Source: Desulfomonile tiedjei (GTDB lineage Bacteria > Desulfobacterota > Desulfomonilia > Desulfomonilales > Desulfomonilaceae). From it: 64,000 bases of DNA. The notes under the pieces were generated by a model. It saw only the letters and a program-made list of their open reading frames with translations. It made no database searches and was not told where the DNA came from. Position numbers and translations under genes: made by a program. Positions 45,380 to 55,343 of this stretch are shown one piece after another. Where the stretch lies: contig JACRDF010000003.1 in the NCBI GenBank assembly GCA_016212925.1, positions 310,001-374,000 on the forward strand. Direction: 5' to 3'. Position 1 is the first letter of the stretch. Every line of letters starts with the position of its first letter.

Positions 45380-46387
45380 CTACTTCAAGAAAGCGCCCAG
45401 AATGACGGCCAGAGTACTTATGGGGGTGGCTTCGCCAACGTCTTCCGCTGTCTTATTCATGTTGCGGATAGCGCGACGAGCCTCGTAATACATCTCGGGA
45501 TCGTTAATCAACCGCCCCATGACTCCCGGTCCGTACTGAATCCGATTGGAGAGATTTCGCACATCTTTGACAAGGCCCTGGGCATCCCGGTACAGGGATT
45601 CGTCGTTTATGAGTCTTCCAAGCGTGCCTCTTCCCTCGCGAATGTCCTTGGTGATGCCATCCAGATCCGATGCGACCTTGGAGAACTTGTTACCGGTTTT
45701 TTCCATGTCATCCATTGTGCGGTTAAGTTTGTCCCGGTTGCGCATCACAATTTCATTTAGACCTTTAGTGAGGTTATCAGTATTATCCACAGTCTGGTTT
45801 ATCTTGGTCTTGTTACGGCCGAGTATTTCCTTCAAATCCTTCGTGGCGGCATCCGTGTTGTCGAGAATATTGCCGACCTTCTCGCTTCCTTTGTCGTCGA
45901 CCATCTGCTTTCGCGCTTCTCGGGTCAAAGCCTGCAAATCCTGCGTGATTACCCCTAAGCTCTCAAAGACCTTTTCCGGTTCCGTCGGCTCGTACACCAG
46001 AGTTAATTCCTCGCCGGCCTTGAGCTTGCGAACATTGGGCTTCCCGGGCTCAATGACCACGTATTTGTCGCCCAGCAATCCTTTGGTTCTCAGGGCCACA
46101 CGTGAATCAGCCGGAATCGTATTTTTGTACGCGTCGTTGATTTCCAAGACAGCCAGGGCCTTGCCGGTCTCCGGGTCAAACAGAACATCCTTCACCGCGC
46201 CCACTTTTATGCCGGCAATTTGAACCTGGGCTCCCTGGACCAATCCTTCCGCAGATTTGAGTCGGGTCTTGAGGATGAACCCTTCCTTTAGGCCAATGTC
46301 GAGAACCTTCACCCAGACGTAGCCGAAGATGGCCAGGGCTGCCAGAAAGAAAATCCCGACTTTAGCTTCCAGGGTGAACCGATTCAT
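45380..46387 (-). CDS. mlaD: MlaD-like MCE-domain protein
   Basis: 335 residues. One N-terminal membrane anchor (VGIFFLAALAIFGYVWVKV) is followed by an MCE domain (about 30-110, GLVQGAQVQIAGIKVGAVKD). A long helical region (about 140-300) with repeated TDAATKDLKEIL / TKGLNEIVMRN segments is typical of long MlaD proteins. It should form the periplasmic lipid-binding ring of an Mla phospholipid transporter. ATG 46387 avoids the overlap with mlaF of the TTG at 46414. Confidence 0.92.
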   Translation of the reverse strand: MNRFTLEAKVGIFFLAALAIFGYVWVKVLDIGLKEGFILKTRLKSAEGLVQGAQVQIAGIKVGAVKDVLFDPETGKALAVLEINDAYKNTIPADSRVALRTKGLLGDKYVVIEPGKPNVRKLKAGEELTLVYEPTEPEKVFESLGVITQDLQALTREARKQMVDDKGSEKVGNILDNTDAATKDLKEILGRNKTKINQTVDNTDNLTKGLNEIVMRNRDKLNRTMDDMEKTGNKFSKVASDLDGITKDIREGRGTLGRLINDESLYRDAQGLVKDVRNLSNRIQYGPGVMGRLINDPEMYYEARRAIRNMNKTAEDVGEATPISTLAVILGAFLK

Positions 46388-46406
46388 ACGGGTTTGCCCT
46401 TCCTGC

Positions 46407-47153
46407 TCACTCAATCGCCATGGGGCCTTCCGGGGAGCCGGTCAAGAACTGGCGAACCGCCGGGTCCGCGCTGTTCCGAATCTCCTCCGGTGTGCCCTTG
46501 GCGGCAATTCTGCCGTCGAACAGCAACATTACCTCATCGGACACATCCAACACGCCCTGGATGTCGTGGCTGACCAGGACATAGGTTATGGAACTCCTGG
46601 CGTGCGTATCCTTGATGAGGCGGTAAATAACGCCCTTGGTAATCGGGTCCAGCCCGCTGGTCGGCTCGTCGAAGAACACCAGTTCCGGGTCCAAGGCCAG
46701 GGCCCTGGCCAGTCCGACGCGCTTGCGCATGCCTCCTGACAATGCCGCGGGATATTTGGCTTCGTGACCTGACATGCCTACGACTGCGAGCTTTTCGTGA
46801 ACGATGTCCGCAACCTGTTTCTCCGAAAGCCGCAAGTGCTCCCTAAGGGGAAAGGCCACATTGTCCTTCACGGAAAGGGAATCAAAGAGCGCCCCGTCCT
46901 GAAACAGCACGCCCAAACGTCTCCGAATCTTGTTCAATTCTCTTGCGCCCATGCCCACGATGTCGTTGTTGTCGATAAAAATCTTGCCACTATCCGGTTG
47001 TTCCAGCCCTATCAGGTGCCTCAAGAGAACCGATTTGCCCGCACCCGACCGTCCCATAATGGTACTGACGCTGCCGGCCATGATTTCAAAGCTCACGCCG
47101 TCCAACACTTTCTGCTGACCATATCGTTTGTGGACTTCCTCCAGTCGGATCAT
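46407..47153 (-). CDS. mlaF: MlaF-like ABC ATPase
   Basis: 248 residues. Walker A GRSGAGKS, Q-loop LFQDGALFDS (Mla/Mkl-specific), signature LSGGMRKRVGLARA and Walker B VFFDEPTSGLDP. It powers the Mla transporter with MlaE. It lies 29 bases after mlaE. Confidence 0.95.
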   Translation of the reverse strand: MIRLEEVHKRYGQQKVLDGVSFEIMAGSVSTIMGRSGAGKSVLLRHLIGLEQPDSGKIFIDNNDIVGMGARELNKIRRRLGVLFQDGALFDSLSVKDNVAFPLREHLRLSEKQVADIVHEKLAVVGMSGHEAKYPAALSGGMRKRVGLARALALDPELVFFDEPTSGLDPITKGVIYRLIKDTHARSSITYVLVSHDIQGVLDVSDEVMLLFDGRIAAKGTPEEIRNSADPAVRQFLTGSPEGPMAIE

Positions 47154-47182
47154 TGAAAATCCCAAAGTGTGCTCACGCGGAC

Positions 47183-47971
47183 CTAAAACATCAGCACAGT
47201 CATAATGTAGTCCGAAACAAGCACCATCACAGATGAGGCAACGACCGCCTTGGTCGTCGCAATGCCTACGCCACGGGCTCCTCCCGTCGCGTAGAAACCC
47301 TTGTAACAGGCTATCAACGACAATATGAGACCGAAGACCAGGGCCTTGATCAGCCCGTGCACTATGTCGTCCGCCTCTACGTAGTAACGAACCGCGGCCA
47401 TAAAGGTCCCGCCGTCAATCCCGAGAAAATAGATCGAGAGCACGTAGCATCCGACCATTCCCGAGAAACTGAAAATCCCTGCCAGCGGAGGCAGCACCAC
47501 TGTGGCTGCAAAAACCCGGGGCACAACGAGATAGTGAACCGGATCCACCGCCATGCTGGCAAGAGCGTCAATCTGCTGGGTGTTCCTCATGCTGCCCAAT
47601 TCCGCGGTCATGGCGGAACCCACCCTGCCAACGACCATCAGCGCGGCGATCACGGGACCCAATTCACGAGCCATAGCCAGCGCCACTGTTGCGCCAACCA
47701 TGGATTCTGCCCCATAGCGATGCAGGCCGTTGTAACCTTGCAAAGCCATGACCATACCGGTAAACGCCCCGGTCAAGGCAATCAGCAGCACGGATTGAGA
47801 TCCGACAAAGTCCATCTGCCTGACAAATTCAAAACCCCGGAATGGGGGCCTGAAAAGCCAGACCAGGCTCCTGCAAAACATGGTCAAGATTTGTCCGACC
47901 TCTTCGACAAAGACGCGCACCAAGTCCACCAGGCCAAGCGCCAGTGATCCGAAGAATGCAAGAAGCCTCAA
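47183..47971 (-). CDS. mlaE: MlaE-like ABC permease
   Basis: 262 residues. About five membrane spans, with the family motif ALMVVGRVGSAMTAELGSMR that contacts MlaF. TTG start with AAGGAAGG 5 bases upstream. First gene of the operon mlaE-mlaF-mlaD-repeat protein. Confidence 0.95.
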   Translation of the reverse strand: MRLLAFFGSLALGLVDLVRVFVEEVGQILTMFCRSLVWLFRPPFRGFEFVRQMDFVGSQSVLLIALTGAFTGMVMALQGYNGLHRYGAESMVGATVALAMARELGPVIAALMVVGRVGSAMTAELGSMRNTQQIDALASMAVDPVHYLVVPRVFAATVVLPPLAGIFSFSGMVGCYVLSIYFLGIDGGTFMAAVRYYVEADDIVHGLIKALVFGLILSLIACYKGFYATGGARGVGIATTKAVVASSVMVLVSDYIMTVLMF

Positions 47972-48187
47972 TTGTGCCTTCCTTGGAAGATCTCAAATGC
48001 AAAGCCGGCACTTGCCGGCCCAACCCAAAACGCAATCACCAATTGTGCCGTTCCTTCCAGGGCAGAACACTGGAGCCCTCATCGAAATCAATACCCCGAA
48101 TATGGGGCGCTTCTCTCGTTGTTCCTTCCCGGAACCTTTGAGAGAAACTGGACTAGACCTGGCAAGGCACAGCCAAAGGTTTGGGTT

Positions 48188-48217
48188 ATTCTAATCCAAA
48201 GTTTTAAAAAATGTCAA
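48188..48217 (-). promoter_or_regulatory. Predicted promoter of the Mla operon
   Basis: On the minus strand TTGACA, an 18-base spacer and TAGAAT. The leader of about 210 bases contains a GCCGGC-ACTT-GCCGGC hairpin at 48003-48018. The rest of 47972-48499 looks non-coding. Confidence 0.65.
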
Positions 48218-48499
48218 TATCTTTGTGATAAAGGAAATACATTCAGGACGCACATTTGAAATCGCTACCAACAACCTGACAACATTTCGGATATGAATCG
48301 CATTACACCGGCTATCCTTTTAGTGCCGTCAAAGCGTCTCGATGGTTCGGTTGCCGGGGAGGCCTATCGCTCCTGTCCAAAAAAGGATTGGATGCTTCCA
48401 CGGCCCTGCACAATGCCATTGAAGTTGGATCATGCGAGTGATATGGTGATTCTCTGATTAGAATAAAGTTATGTTATTTCAGGGACATAAGGAGCAAGC

Positions 48500-51400
48500 A
48501 TGCCTTCGGCCGACTTTGTTCACCTGCATCTTCATACTCAATACTCTCTTTTGGATGGAGCCATCCGCATCCCGGATCTTATTGCCCGGGCCAAGGATTA
48601 CAAGATGCCGGCTTGCGCGGTAACAGACCACGGCAATCTTTTCGGAGCCATGGAATTCTACTCTCAAGTTAAGGCCGGAGGCATCAAGCCCATTATCGGA
48701 TGCGAAGTGTATGTTGCGCCCGGGTCTCGCTTCGAGCAGTCCGCGAGGGCAGGGGAGAGCGCCTATCATCACCTGATCCTTTTGTGCGAGAGCGAGAAAG
48801 GTTACCGGAATCTTTGCCGGCTGGTGAGCCTGGGCTACCAGGAAGGCTTTTACTATAAGCCTAGAGTGGATCACGAAATATTGGAGAAGTTTAACGAGGG
48901 ATTGATTTGCTTGAGCGGTTGTCTGTCAGGTGAAATACCCGCCTCCATCCTCGCCGGTGATGAGAAGCGAGCCGAAGAACAAGCCACCTGGTATCGCGAT
49001 GTCTTCGATAAGGGCCGATTTTACCTCGAATTGCAGGAGAACGGGCTTCCCGAGCAGAGCAAGGCCAACGCGGGATTGATCGCCCTGGGCAAGAAGCTCG
49101 AAATAGGCGTCGTGGCGACCAATGATTGTCATTACCTCGATCGATCGGACCACAGGGCCCATGAAATCCTTCTCTGCATCCAGACCGGAAAACAATTGGA
49201 CGATCCGGGTAGAATGAGCTTCGCTTCCGACCAGTTTTATTTCAAGTCTCCGGAGGAAATGGCTCATGACTTTCGTTCCATTCCCGAGGCATTGAAAGCC
49301 ACTCGCCAGATAGCCGAGAAATGCTCCCTGCTCCTTGACTTTGACCGAGTGCACATGCCGCGCTTCGACCTGGGCACCGGCGAGACTTTGAGAGAGCGAT
49401 TCGACAAGGACGCCCACGCCGGTTTTGAGCGACGCGTAACCAGACTAATCGAACGGGGCGAATTGAACTCGGACCTGGAAGGACAATACAGAGAGAGACT
49501 GGACCGCGAGATCCGACTGATTCAGGAGAAGGGGTTTTCAGGCTATTTTCTCATCGTTGCAGACTTCATACGATTCGCGAAGGAACACGGCATTCCGGTG
49601 GGACCCGGTCGAGGGTCGGCAGCGGGCTCCTTAGCGGCTTACTCCCTGGGAATAACGGACATTGACCCGATTCGATACAAGCTCCTCTTTGAGCGATTCC
49701 TCAACCCGGAACGCAAGAGCATGCCGGATATTGACGTTGATTTCTGCATGCAGGGTCGCGATCAGGTGATCGAGTACGTTTCTCAAAAGTACGGAAAGGA
49801 TAAAGTTGCCCAAATAATCACCTTTGGAAGAATGCAGGCTAAGGCAGTGATTCGCGATGTGGCCAGAGTTATGGGATTTCCTTACGCGGAGGCGGATACG
49901 ATTGCAAAGCTCATTCCGGATGCTCTTAAAATGACTCTGGACAAGGCTATTAAAGAGGAACCCAGACTGAAAGCCAAGATGCAAGAGGACAGGGGAGTGG
50001 CAGATCTCATGGACACTGCTCGTGCGCTGGAAGGGCTGACTCGCCACGCCTCGACCCATGCCGCAGGAATCGTAATTTCCGACAAACCGCTCGTGGAACA
50101 CCTTCCCCTGTACGTAGGCCAAAACAAGGAGACCATCACACAGTTCGATATGACCTGGGTCGAAAGGATAGGGCTGGTAAAGTTCGATTTCCTGGGCCTC
50201 AAAACGCTGACCGTTATCGATCAGGCTGTACGCCTGATTGAGAAGTCCAGGGGAGAGAAATTGGACATGGGTTCCATACCTCTGGATGACAAGGAGACGT
50301 TTGAGCTTCTCTCCAAAGGTACGACTCTCGGGATTTTCCAGCTTGAATCTTCAGGCATGAGGGACGTGCTGACCAAATTCAAACCTTCGGTTTTCGAGGA
50401 TCTTATAGCGATTTTGGCCTTGTACCGTCCCGGACCGCTGGAATCGGGAATGGTGGAGGATTTCATCAACCGCAAACATGGCAGAACCGCCATCGAATAC
50501 CCATTGGCTGAACTCGAGCCCATACTCAAGGAAACCTACGGTGTCATAGTGTACCAGGAACAGGTGATGAGTATCGCGACCCTGTTGGCGAGCTATTCCT
50601 TGGGCGAAGCCGATTTGTTGCGCCGCGCCATGGGCAAGAAGAAAGCCCAGGAGATGGCAGAGCAAAAGAGTCGATTTGAAAAAGGGGCCGCGAAAAACCG
50701 TATCGATCCTGAGAGAGCCGCTTACATCTTCGACCTCATGGAAAAGTTCGCCGGTTACGGGTTCAACAAGTCTCACTCCGCTGCCTACGCGATGGTGACT
50801 TATCAGACAGCGTATCTCAAAACCCACTATCCAGCTGAGTTTATGGCCGCCCAGTTGAGCTGTGAAGCCGGAAATACGGACAAGATCACACTGTACATTT
50901 CCGAATGTCGCGACATGGGAATAGAAATACTGCCGCCCCATGTGAACGAGTCTTTTCAGGATTTCCACGTGGCCGGAGAAAAAATCATTTTTGGATTGGG
51001 CGCAGTAAAGAACGTTGGAGAAACAGCAGTGAACTCCGTCCTGGAGTCAAGGACGGAAATTGGGCCGTTCTGCACTATTCAGGATTTTGCAAGGCGGGTA
51101 GACTTGCGCAAAGTGAACAAAAAAGTCATCGAAAGTCTGATCAAATGCGGCGCCTTCGACGGACTGGGACCTTCACGGCGAGCCATGATGGAAGCCCTGG
51201 ACAAGGTGTTGGAACATGCCAACAATTTCCAGAAAGAGAAGATAGAGGGCCAATTCAATCTTTTTTCAGTGGAATGCGCTCCCGGCGAACCGGAGTCTTT
51301 CATGGACGACCCCATCCCTGAACTGCCCGAATGGGACGACCAGCTCAAATTGTCTCACGAGAAGGAGTTGATGGGGTTCTACGTCACGGGGCATCCTTTG

Positions 51401-51967
51401 ACGAAATATGAAGATGTGATCAAGAAGTACGTGAACGCCTCTTCCGGCACCCTTGGCGAAATCCCATCGGGTTCGGCGGTCAGGTTAGCCGGCCTCGTGA
51501 AGAAAACCAAAGAGATAACAACTAGGAAAGGAGAACGTATGGCCTTTGTGGCCTTGGAGGACCTTGCAGGAGTGGTGGAGATCACGGTCTTTTCGGACCT
51601 CTATCGAACCGGTCGGGCTTTGCTTGAATCGGGAGAGCCTTTGCTGATAGTCGGGACACGTGAAGGTGACACTGACTCGCCTAAAGTCCTGGCAAGTGAG
51701 ATTCATCCTCTGGAAGAAGCGCCCAGGCATTTCGGCAAAGGAATAAGAATAATGATCTCGACGCTCGGAACAGGGCCTCACCAAATAAGAGACCTTAAGA
51801 AGATCTTATCCCGCCATCGTGGCCGCATACCTGTGAAACTTCACGTCGTCATACCGAACCGCACCGAAACGGTCATTAGCCTTTCATCAGTGGCCTGCGA
51901 CGCTTCCGACACCATGGTCGCGGAGGTTCACGACGCATTCGGCTACCCCGCGGTGTCTTTTGAATAG
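48500..51967 (+). CDS. dnaE: DNA polymerase III alpha subunit
   Basis: 1155 residues, DnaE1 type. N-terminal PHP domain (VHLHLHTQYSLLDGA, with further ligands at VTDHGNLFGAM and NDCHYLD). The polymerase palm has GPGRGSAAGSL and PDIDVDFCMQ with the catalytic Asp pair. HhH and OB-fold (VRLAGLVKKTKEITTRKG) follow. ATAAGGAG lies 7 bases before the ATG. It is the replicative polymerase subunit. Confidence 0.98.
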   Translation: MPSADFVHLHLHTQYSLLDGAIRIPDLIARAKDYKMPACAVTDHGNLFGAMEFYSQVKAGGIKPIIGCEVYVAPGSRFEQSARAGESAYHHLILLCESEKGYRNLCRLVSLGYQEGFYYKPRVDHEILEKFNEGLICLSGCLSGEIPASILAGDEKRAEEQATWYRDVFDKGRFYLELQENGLPEQSKANAGLIALGKKLEIGVVATNDCHYLDRSDHRAHEILLCIQTGKQLDDPGRMSFASDQFYFKSPEEMAHDFRSIPEALKATRQIAEKCSLLLDFDRVHMPRFDLGTGETLRERFDKDAHAGFERRVTRLIERGELNSDLEGQYRERLDREIRLIQEKGFSGYFLIVADFIRFAKEHGIPVGPGRGSAAGSLAAYSLGITDIDPIRYKLLFERFLNPERKSMPDIDVDFCMQGRDQVIEYVSQKYGKDKVAQIITFGRMQAKAVIRDVARVMGFPYAEADTIAKLIPDALKMTLDKAIKEEPRLKAKMQEDRGVADLMDTARALEGLTRHASTHAAGIVISDKPLVEHLPLYVGQNKETITQFDMTWVERIGLVKFDFLGLKTLTVIDQAVRLIEKSRGEKLDMGSIPLDDKETFELLSKGTTLGIFQLESSGMRDVLTKFKPSVFEDLIAILALYRPGPLESGMVEDFINRKHGRTAIEYPLAELEPILKETYGVIVYQEQVMSIATLLASYSLGEADLLRRAMGKKKAQEMAEQKSRFEKGAAKNRIDPERAAYIFDLMEKFAGYGFNKSHSAAYAMVTYQTAYLKTHYPAEFMAAQLSCEAGNTDKITLYISECRDMGIEILPPHVNESFQDFHVAGEKIIFGLGAVKNVGETAVNSVLESRTEIGPFCTIQDFARRVDLRKVNKKVIESLIKCGAFDGLGPSRRAMMEALDKVLEHANNFQKEKIEGQFNLFSVECAPGEPESFMDDPIPELPEWDDQLKLSHEKELMGFYVTGHPLTKYEDVIKKYVNASSGTLGEIPSGSAVRLAGLVKKTKEITTRKGERMAFVALEDLAGVVEITVFSDLYRTGRALLESGEPLLIVGTREGDTDSPKVLASEIHPLEEAPRHFGKGIRIMISTLGTGPHQIRDLKKILSRHRGRIPVKLHVVIPNRTETVISLSSVACDASDTMVAEVHDAFGYPAVSFE

Positions 51968-52033
51968 GATGGATCGTTTCCAACCAGAAGGCCTTACGAT
52001 TGAGCGTCTTGCATACAGGGATTGCGAGCTTGC

Positions 52034-52288
52034 CTAGCCCTGGATCTGGCCGCTCCCGTTCAGAATTTCCTCCTTGGCGGCAACAAGGATTCCTTTGCCG
52101 GCCAGAAGGCCCCTAGGACTTTTTTCCGCAGCGAGGTGTTTAAAATTCTGAGTGTAATAGTGCGAAGGGCCCAGTGCACTAAGAAGGGCCATAGCAGCCA
52201 ATGCCTCCCATGCCATGAAGGTTTTCACGTCGAATCCCGCGCCTAGCATCCGCTGAGCCGCAGAAATAAGCTCGTTTAGAGACTCCAT
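52034..52288 (-). CDS. Small hypothetical protein
   Basis: 84 residues (start ATG 52288, AAAGGAGG 8 bases upstream, a strong site). Features: MESLNELISAAQRMLGAG, a moderately hydrophobic helix (MAWEALAAMALLSALG) and a basic C-terminal half. Not recognised. Faces dnaE tail to tail. Confidence 0.65.
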   Translation of the reverse strand: MESLNELISAAQRMLGAGFDVKTFMAWEALAAMALLSALGPSHYYTQNFKHLAAEKSPRGLLAGKGILVAAKEEILNGSGQIQG

Positions 52289-52459
52289 GGTCATTGCCTC
52301 CTTTCACTACTGGAGAACGACCTCTTTGTTCGCCAAAAGTTCCAATAAAATTTGAAGCGCGTGAGAGGAAGCGACTAATGATACGGGTTTCAAGGGGACT
52401 CGGTGTTGCTTATGGACGATGTGCTTTGCGGATCACCCATGTTGGCTGCCACAATTATA

Positions 52460-52481
52460 CAAGTGTCCAAAATAGTGTCCG
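52460..52481. repeat. 22-base repeat shared with 8165-8186
   Basis: CAAGTGTCCAAAATAGTGTCCG differs from the first copy at two positions. It has a GTGTCC-AAAATA-GTGTCC tandem appearance and may be an IS end. Confidence 0.4.
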
Positions 52482-52525
52482 ATTAGGAAGAGCGCCTCTT
52501 GGAAATCCGTAGGTGCCAGCCTCCG

Positions 52526-52655
52526 GAAACTGTCTCAAAATCGTGGAATCGAGGGATTCCAGGGTAGGGGCGCTTCGAGAAGCGCCCTGATTTCGGGCGG
52601 TTCACGAACCGCCCCTACAGACCGTATGATGAAATCGCCAGTTTTGAGACAGTTT
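52526..52655. repeat. TIR element family 1, copy B
   Basis: 130 bases with 15-bp perfect terminal repeats GAAACTGTCTCAAAA / TTTTGAGACAGTTTC. The core 52564-52618 is bounded by GTAGGGGCG and CGCCCCTAC and contains two hairpins (GGGCGCTTC-GA-GAAGCGCCC, GGGCGGTTC-AC-GAACCGCCC). Confidence 0.92.
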
Positions 52656-52762
52656 CTCCGTGCCGGCACATTTTTCGGATACAAATCAATCACGCCTAGG
52701 GCGTGACCCGGAAGGGACGACGGACCGAGGGCCGTGCAAAAGGTCAAAGTTTGTGACAACCC

Positions 52763-52905
52763 GTATACCAACCCCCATGCCGAAAATCGCCGCAACGAAT
52801 TATGAAAATGCTTCTCAGATTTGGTGCCACGGACGAGCTTCGCACATCCGTGGCACCACGTAGAACCTGCCTCTCTTTCAACAGTAGGGCATTTTCATAA
52901 GAATT
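52763..52905. repeat. TIR element family 2, copy 3 with a different core
   Basis: GTATACCAAC...CGCAACGAATTATGAAAATGC matches the outer part of copies 1 and 2, and the right end reads GCATTTTCATAAGAATTC. The core is not the CCCGCG hairpin but GGTGCCACGGA...TCCGTGGCACC. Ends are conserved, the inner part exchanged. Confidence 0.75.
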
Positions 52906-52929
52906 CACTCTCACGGAAAAGCAGTCCCG

Positions 52930-52963
52930 CAAAACAAGAAAGGCGGCTCCGCACGGAACCGCC
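52930..52963 (-). terminator. Terminator of the cytochrome b/c fusion gene
   Basis: On the minus strand GGCGGTTCC-GTGC-GGAGCCGCC is followed by TTTCTTGTTTT, beginning 22 bases after the stop. Confidence 0.75.
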
Positions 52964-52985
52964 TTTTTCCCTGAACAAAGAACGA

Positions 52986-54605
52986 TCAAACGTGATGTGT
53001 GTCGTGATCCGACTTGATGCCGTAGCCAAAAACTATGGCCTTGAAGTTTTCACCGATGGTCTCTCCAGTTGTGGCCAGGTACAAATGCGCTACCAGGAAT
53101 GCTGCGAAGAGCCCTCCCAGAATGAGATGCACAACGGCCACCACCGTCATTCCGCCTATTGCGGCTATGAAGCCCTTGAAGGTCTCCGGATACATATAGA
53201 TCAACCCGCTAATCAGCAGCAGAGGAAGGAAAAGCACCTGAAACTGCAAGTATGCTATTTTCTGAAGCGGGTTGAATTTGTTGTCTTCAGACGGGGCATA
53301 TGGGTGCGGCTCGTGCTTGAAGATCCCGTATCCGTAGAATTTGGCCTGCTGGATCATTCCACCCGGAATTTCTCCCTTTTTCGGAAAGTAGTGGGTGATC
53401 CTTCCGGTGATCAGGTTGTACACAAGCCATACGAGAAACGCAATCACCGCGGCCCATCCAAACCAGTTGTGAATATCGACAGCCCAACTGAACCATCCAG
53501 GGAACTTCTCAGGCCAGTGAAGGATGATCCCCGTAATGATCAGCATCACAATGCACAAGGCCTGGAACCAATGCCAGATCCTCTCGATCAACGGGTGCAG
53601 CAGTATCTTTTCTTCCGGCAGATGGAGAGGCCCTTTGCGTCTGGTAAGGATTCTCAGCCCCCCATGAACAATGGGTAGACCCAGGGGAGCGATTACCGCA
53701 AGAATGATGATAGTGTCCAGAGCCGGGATTCGATTGGCGCCGATGACGTAGTTGAACTTCTTACGAATGTCGTTGTTTATGAAGCCGGTTTGTTGAATAT
53801 AGGCGATGAGTCCTGCAGGCTCTTTTTTGGCCTTGGACAGGATGGTCATCTTGGTGTGGCAGGCTTCACAACCTGCGACCTGGGTCTTGACCGCCGGGAT
53901 GTTGTGAACCCCCGCTTCTTTCCCTTGATGGCAGGTCATGCAATCGAGGGAGGCCAGATGCATCTGTGCCTCATAAACCTTCTTGTGCCCCTTCAGCGTG
54001 TCCATGCCGTAAGCATTATGGCAGTCCACGCATGCCTTCCGCGCGAAATCCTTTTCGTAAGCTCCCTTTCCCTTACCGTAATGCACATCATGGCATCCTA
54101 TGCATTTGGGAGCCTTTGGCCCCGCCTTTTCGCCGTGTGCGCCGGCCTGAATATTCTCCACGAAATCCTCGTGGCATTCCTTGCAATCCACCGCCTTCAA
54201 GCGCTGAGGATGTGGGATTTCCACAACGTCTTTGTGGCAGGCTACGCACGTGGTGTCCGCGTGGACTCCGTCGGCAAACTTCTTTTCCTTTATGGCAAGG
54301 GTTAGCTCACCGGTGACGTAAAGGGGCTTTGTCCTCGGAGGGGCCGGTTTGTCCGCGACCACTACCTGTTCGGTCAAGTCTTCCTTTGAAAGTTTTAGAA
54401 TGTCCGGGTTGTGGCATTCGATGCAAGACTGGTTGGAGAGTTCTTCCGACTCCTTTTTTTCCGCGGCCGGCGCAGAAGCGGAACTCCGGTCTTGGGCTTT
54501 GATGGGGACGGCCCCTTGGTGGATAAGCAACATCAGAGCCGCGACTCCGATCAGGCAGTAGCCTATCCACCTCCAAAGGGGGGGACTGGTAGATCTCTGG
54601 TTCAT
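52986..54605 (-). CDS. Heptaheme cytochrome c fused to cytochrome b-type membrane domain
   Basis: 539 residues. An N-terminal membrane helix (IGYCLIGVAALMLLI) is followed by a periplasmic region (about 60-255) with seven CxxCH haem sites: CIECH, CVACH, CKECH, CIGCH, CVDCH, CMTCH, CEACH. The C-terminal half (from about 300) has a cytochrome b561/thiosulfate-reductase-like domain of four spans with His ligands (PLIERIWHWFQA, DIHNWFGW, VVHLILGGLF). It should exchange electrons between periplasmic cytochromes such as c3 and the quinone pool. Partners in reduction of a terminal acceptor are unknown. Confidence 0.9.
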   Translation of the reverse strand: MNQRSTSPPLWRWIGYCLIGVAALMLLIHQGAVPIKAQDRSSASAPAAEKKESEELSNQSCIECHNPDILKLSKEDLTEQVVVADKPAPPRTKPLYVTGELTLAIKEKKFADGVHADTTCVACHKDVVEIPHPQRLKAVDCKECHEDFVENIQAGAHGEKAGPKAPKCIGCHDVHYGKGKGAYEKDFARKACVDCHNAYGMDTLKGHKKVYEAQMHLASLDCMTCHQGKEAGVHNIPAVKTQVAGCEACHTKMTILSKAKKEPAGLIAYIQQTGFINNDIRKKFNYVIGANRIPALDTIIILAVIAPLGLPIVHGGLRILTRRKGPLHLPEEKILLHPLIERIWHWFQALCIVMLIITGIILHWPEKFPGWFSWAVDIHNWFGWAAVIAFLVWLVYNLITGRITHYFPKKGEIPGGMIQQAKFYGYGIFKHEPHPYAPSEDNKFNPLQKIAYLQFQVLFLPLLLISGLIYMYPETFKGFIAAIGGMTVVAVVHLILGGLFAAFLVAHLYLATTGETIGENFKAIVFGYGIKSDHDTHHV

Positions 54606-54733
54606 GGCAGACTCCTTCCACGAAACGGAATATCGAAATAACGTGAAACCCCAAAAAAATCTATGTTAAAGCGGGGGAAGATAGATCGGTAATTATTACA
54701 CACCGAACGCTGTTCACGTCAAGAACAATCCAG

Positions 54734-54766
54734 GAAAAAAAAAGCCCCCTCGGGTGGAGAGGGGGC
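54734..54766 (-). terminator. Rho-independent terminator of the cytochrome c3 gene
   Basis: On the minus strand GCCCCCTC-TCCACCC-GAGGGGGC is followed by ten T residues, 35 bases past the cytochrome c3 stop. It separates cytochrome c3 from the fusion gene. Confidence 0.9.
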
Positions 54767-54800
54767 CGTTGGTGATCTTGATATTCCTAAATGAGTCTGC

Positions 54801-55241
54801 CTACTTGGATTCTTCCTTCTCTTCCTTCTCGCCGGGTTTTGCCGGGTGGCACTTGGTGCAGGCCGTCGGACCGGTCTTCTTCTTCTCTTTCTTGAGCGCC
54901 TTGTGGCAGTTCTGGCATTTATCGTGATATGCCTTTTCCAGTTTCAGCACTTTGCCTTCGGCTTCCAGCTTGTGGCACGCGGCGCACTTCTTTACTTCTT
55001 GGCCTTCCTGCCAGACGTTCTTGCCGTCTTTAAATTCGTGGTGGCAGTCCGTGCATTTTGCTTCTTTGTGCTTGGTGTGGGAGAAGACAACGGGGGATTT
55101 TTTCGGCTCTTTGAAAACGTCCTTGGACTCGATAGTAACGTCTTTGTCCGGCGCTTTGGTTGCTGCATAGGCCAAAGTGAAAGCGGCCAAAACCGCTACC
55201 CCTAGTAATAGTGCAAGAAAAACTTTCCCTCTGTGCCTCAT
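54801..55241 (-). CDS. Tetraheme cytochrome c3
   Basis: 146 residues with signal peptide (FLALLLGVAVLAAFTLAYA). Four haem attachment sites CTDCHH, CAACH, CQNCH, CTKCH, plus His ligands in VVFSHTKHKEAKC, as in class III cytochromes. It is a periplasmic electron carrier, typically an acceptor for hydrogenases and formate dehydrogenases in sulfate reducers. Lys-rich, probably basic. It has its own terminator before the cytochrome b gene. Confidence 0.95.
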   Translation of the reverse strand: MRHRGKVFLALLLGVAVLAAFTLAYAATKAPDKDVTIESKDVFKEPKKSPVVFSHTKHKEAKCTDCHHEFKDGKNVWQEGQEVKKCAACHKLEAEGKVLKLEKAYHDKCQNCHKALKKEKKKTGPTACTKCHPAKPGEKEEKEESK

Positions 55242-55343
55242 AATCAGACCTCCTCAACTGAGTGGAATACACCAGGAACGCCGAGAGGAACTCGGCTGGA
55301 TCTCCTTCTGTAAAGATCCGTTACATTAACATACGGCCCTGTG

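Larger units (their letters stand above)
52289..52985. other. 697-base repeat-rich non-coding region
   Basis: It contains the 22-base motif shared with 8165, TIR element family 1 copy B (52526-52655), family 2 copy 3 (52763-52905) and the terminator of the cytochrome b gene. No gene is convincing. Confidence 0.6.
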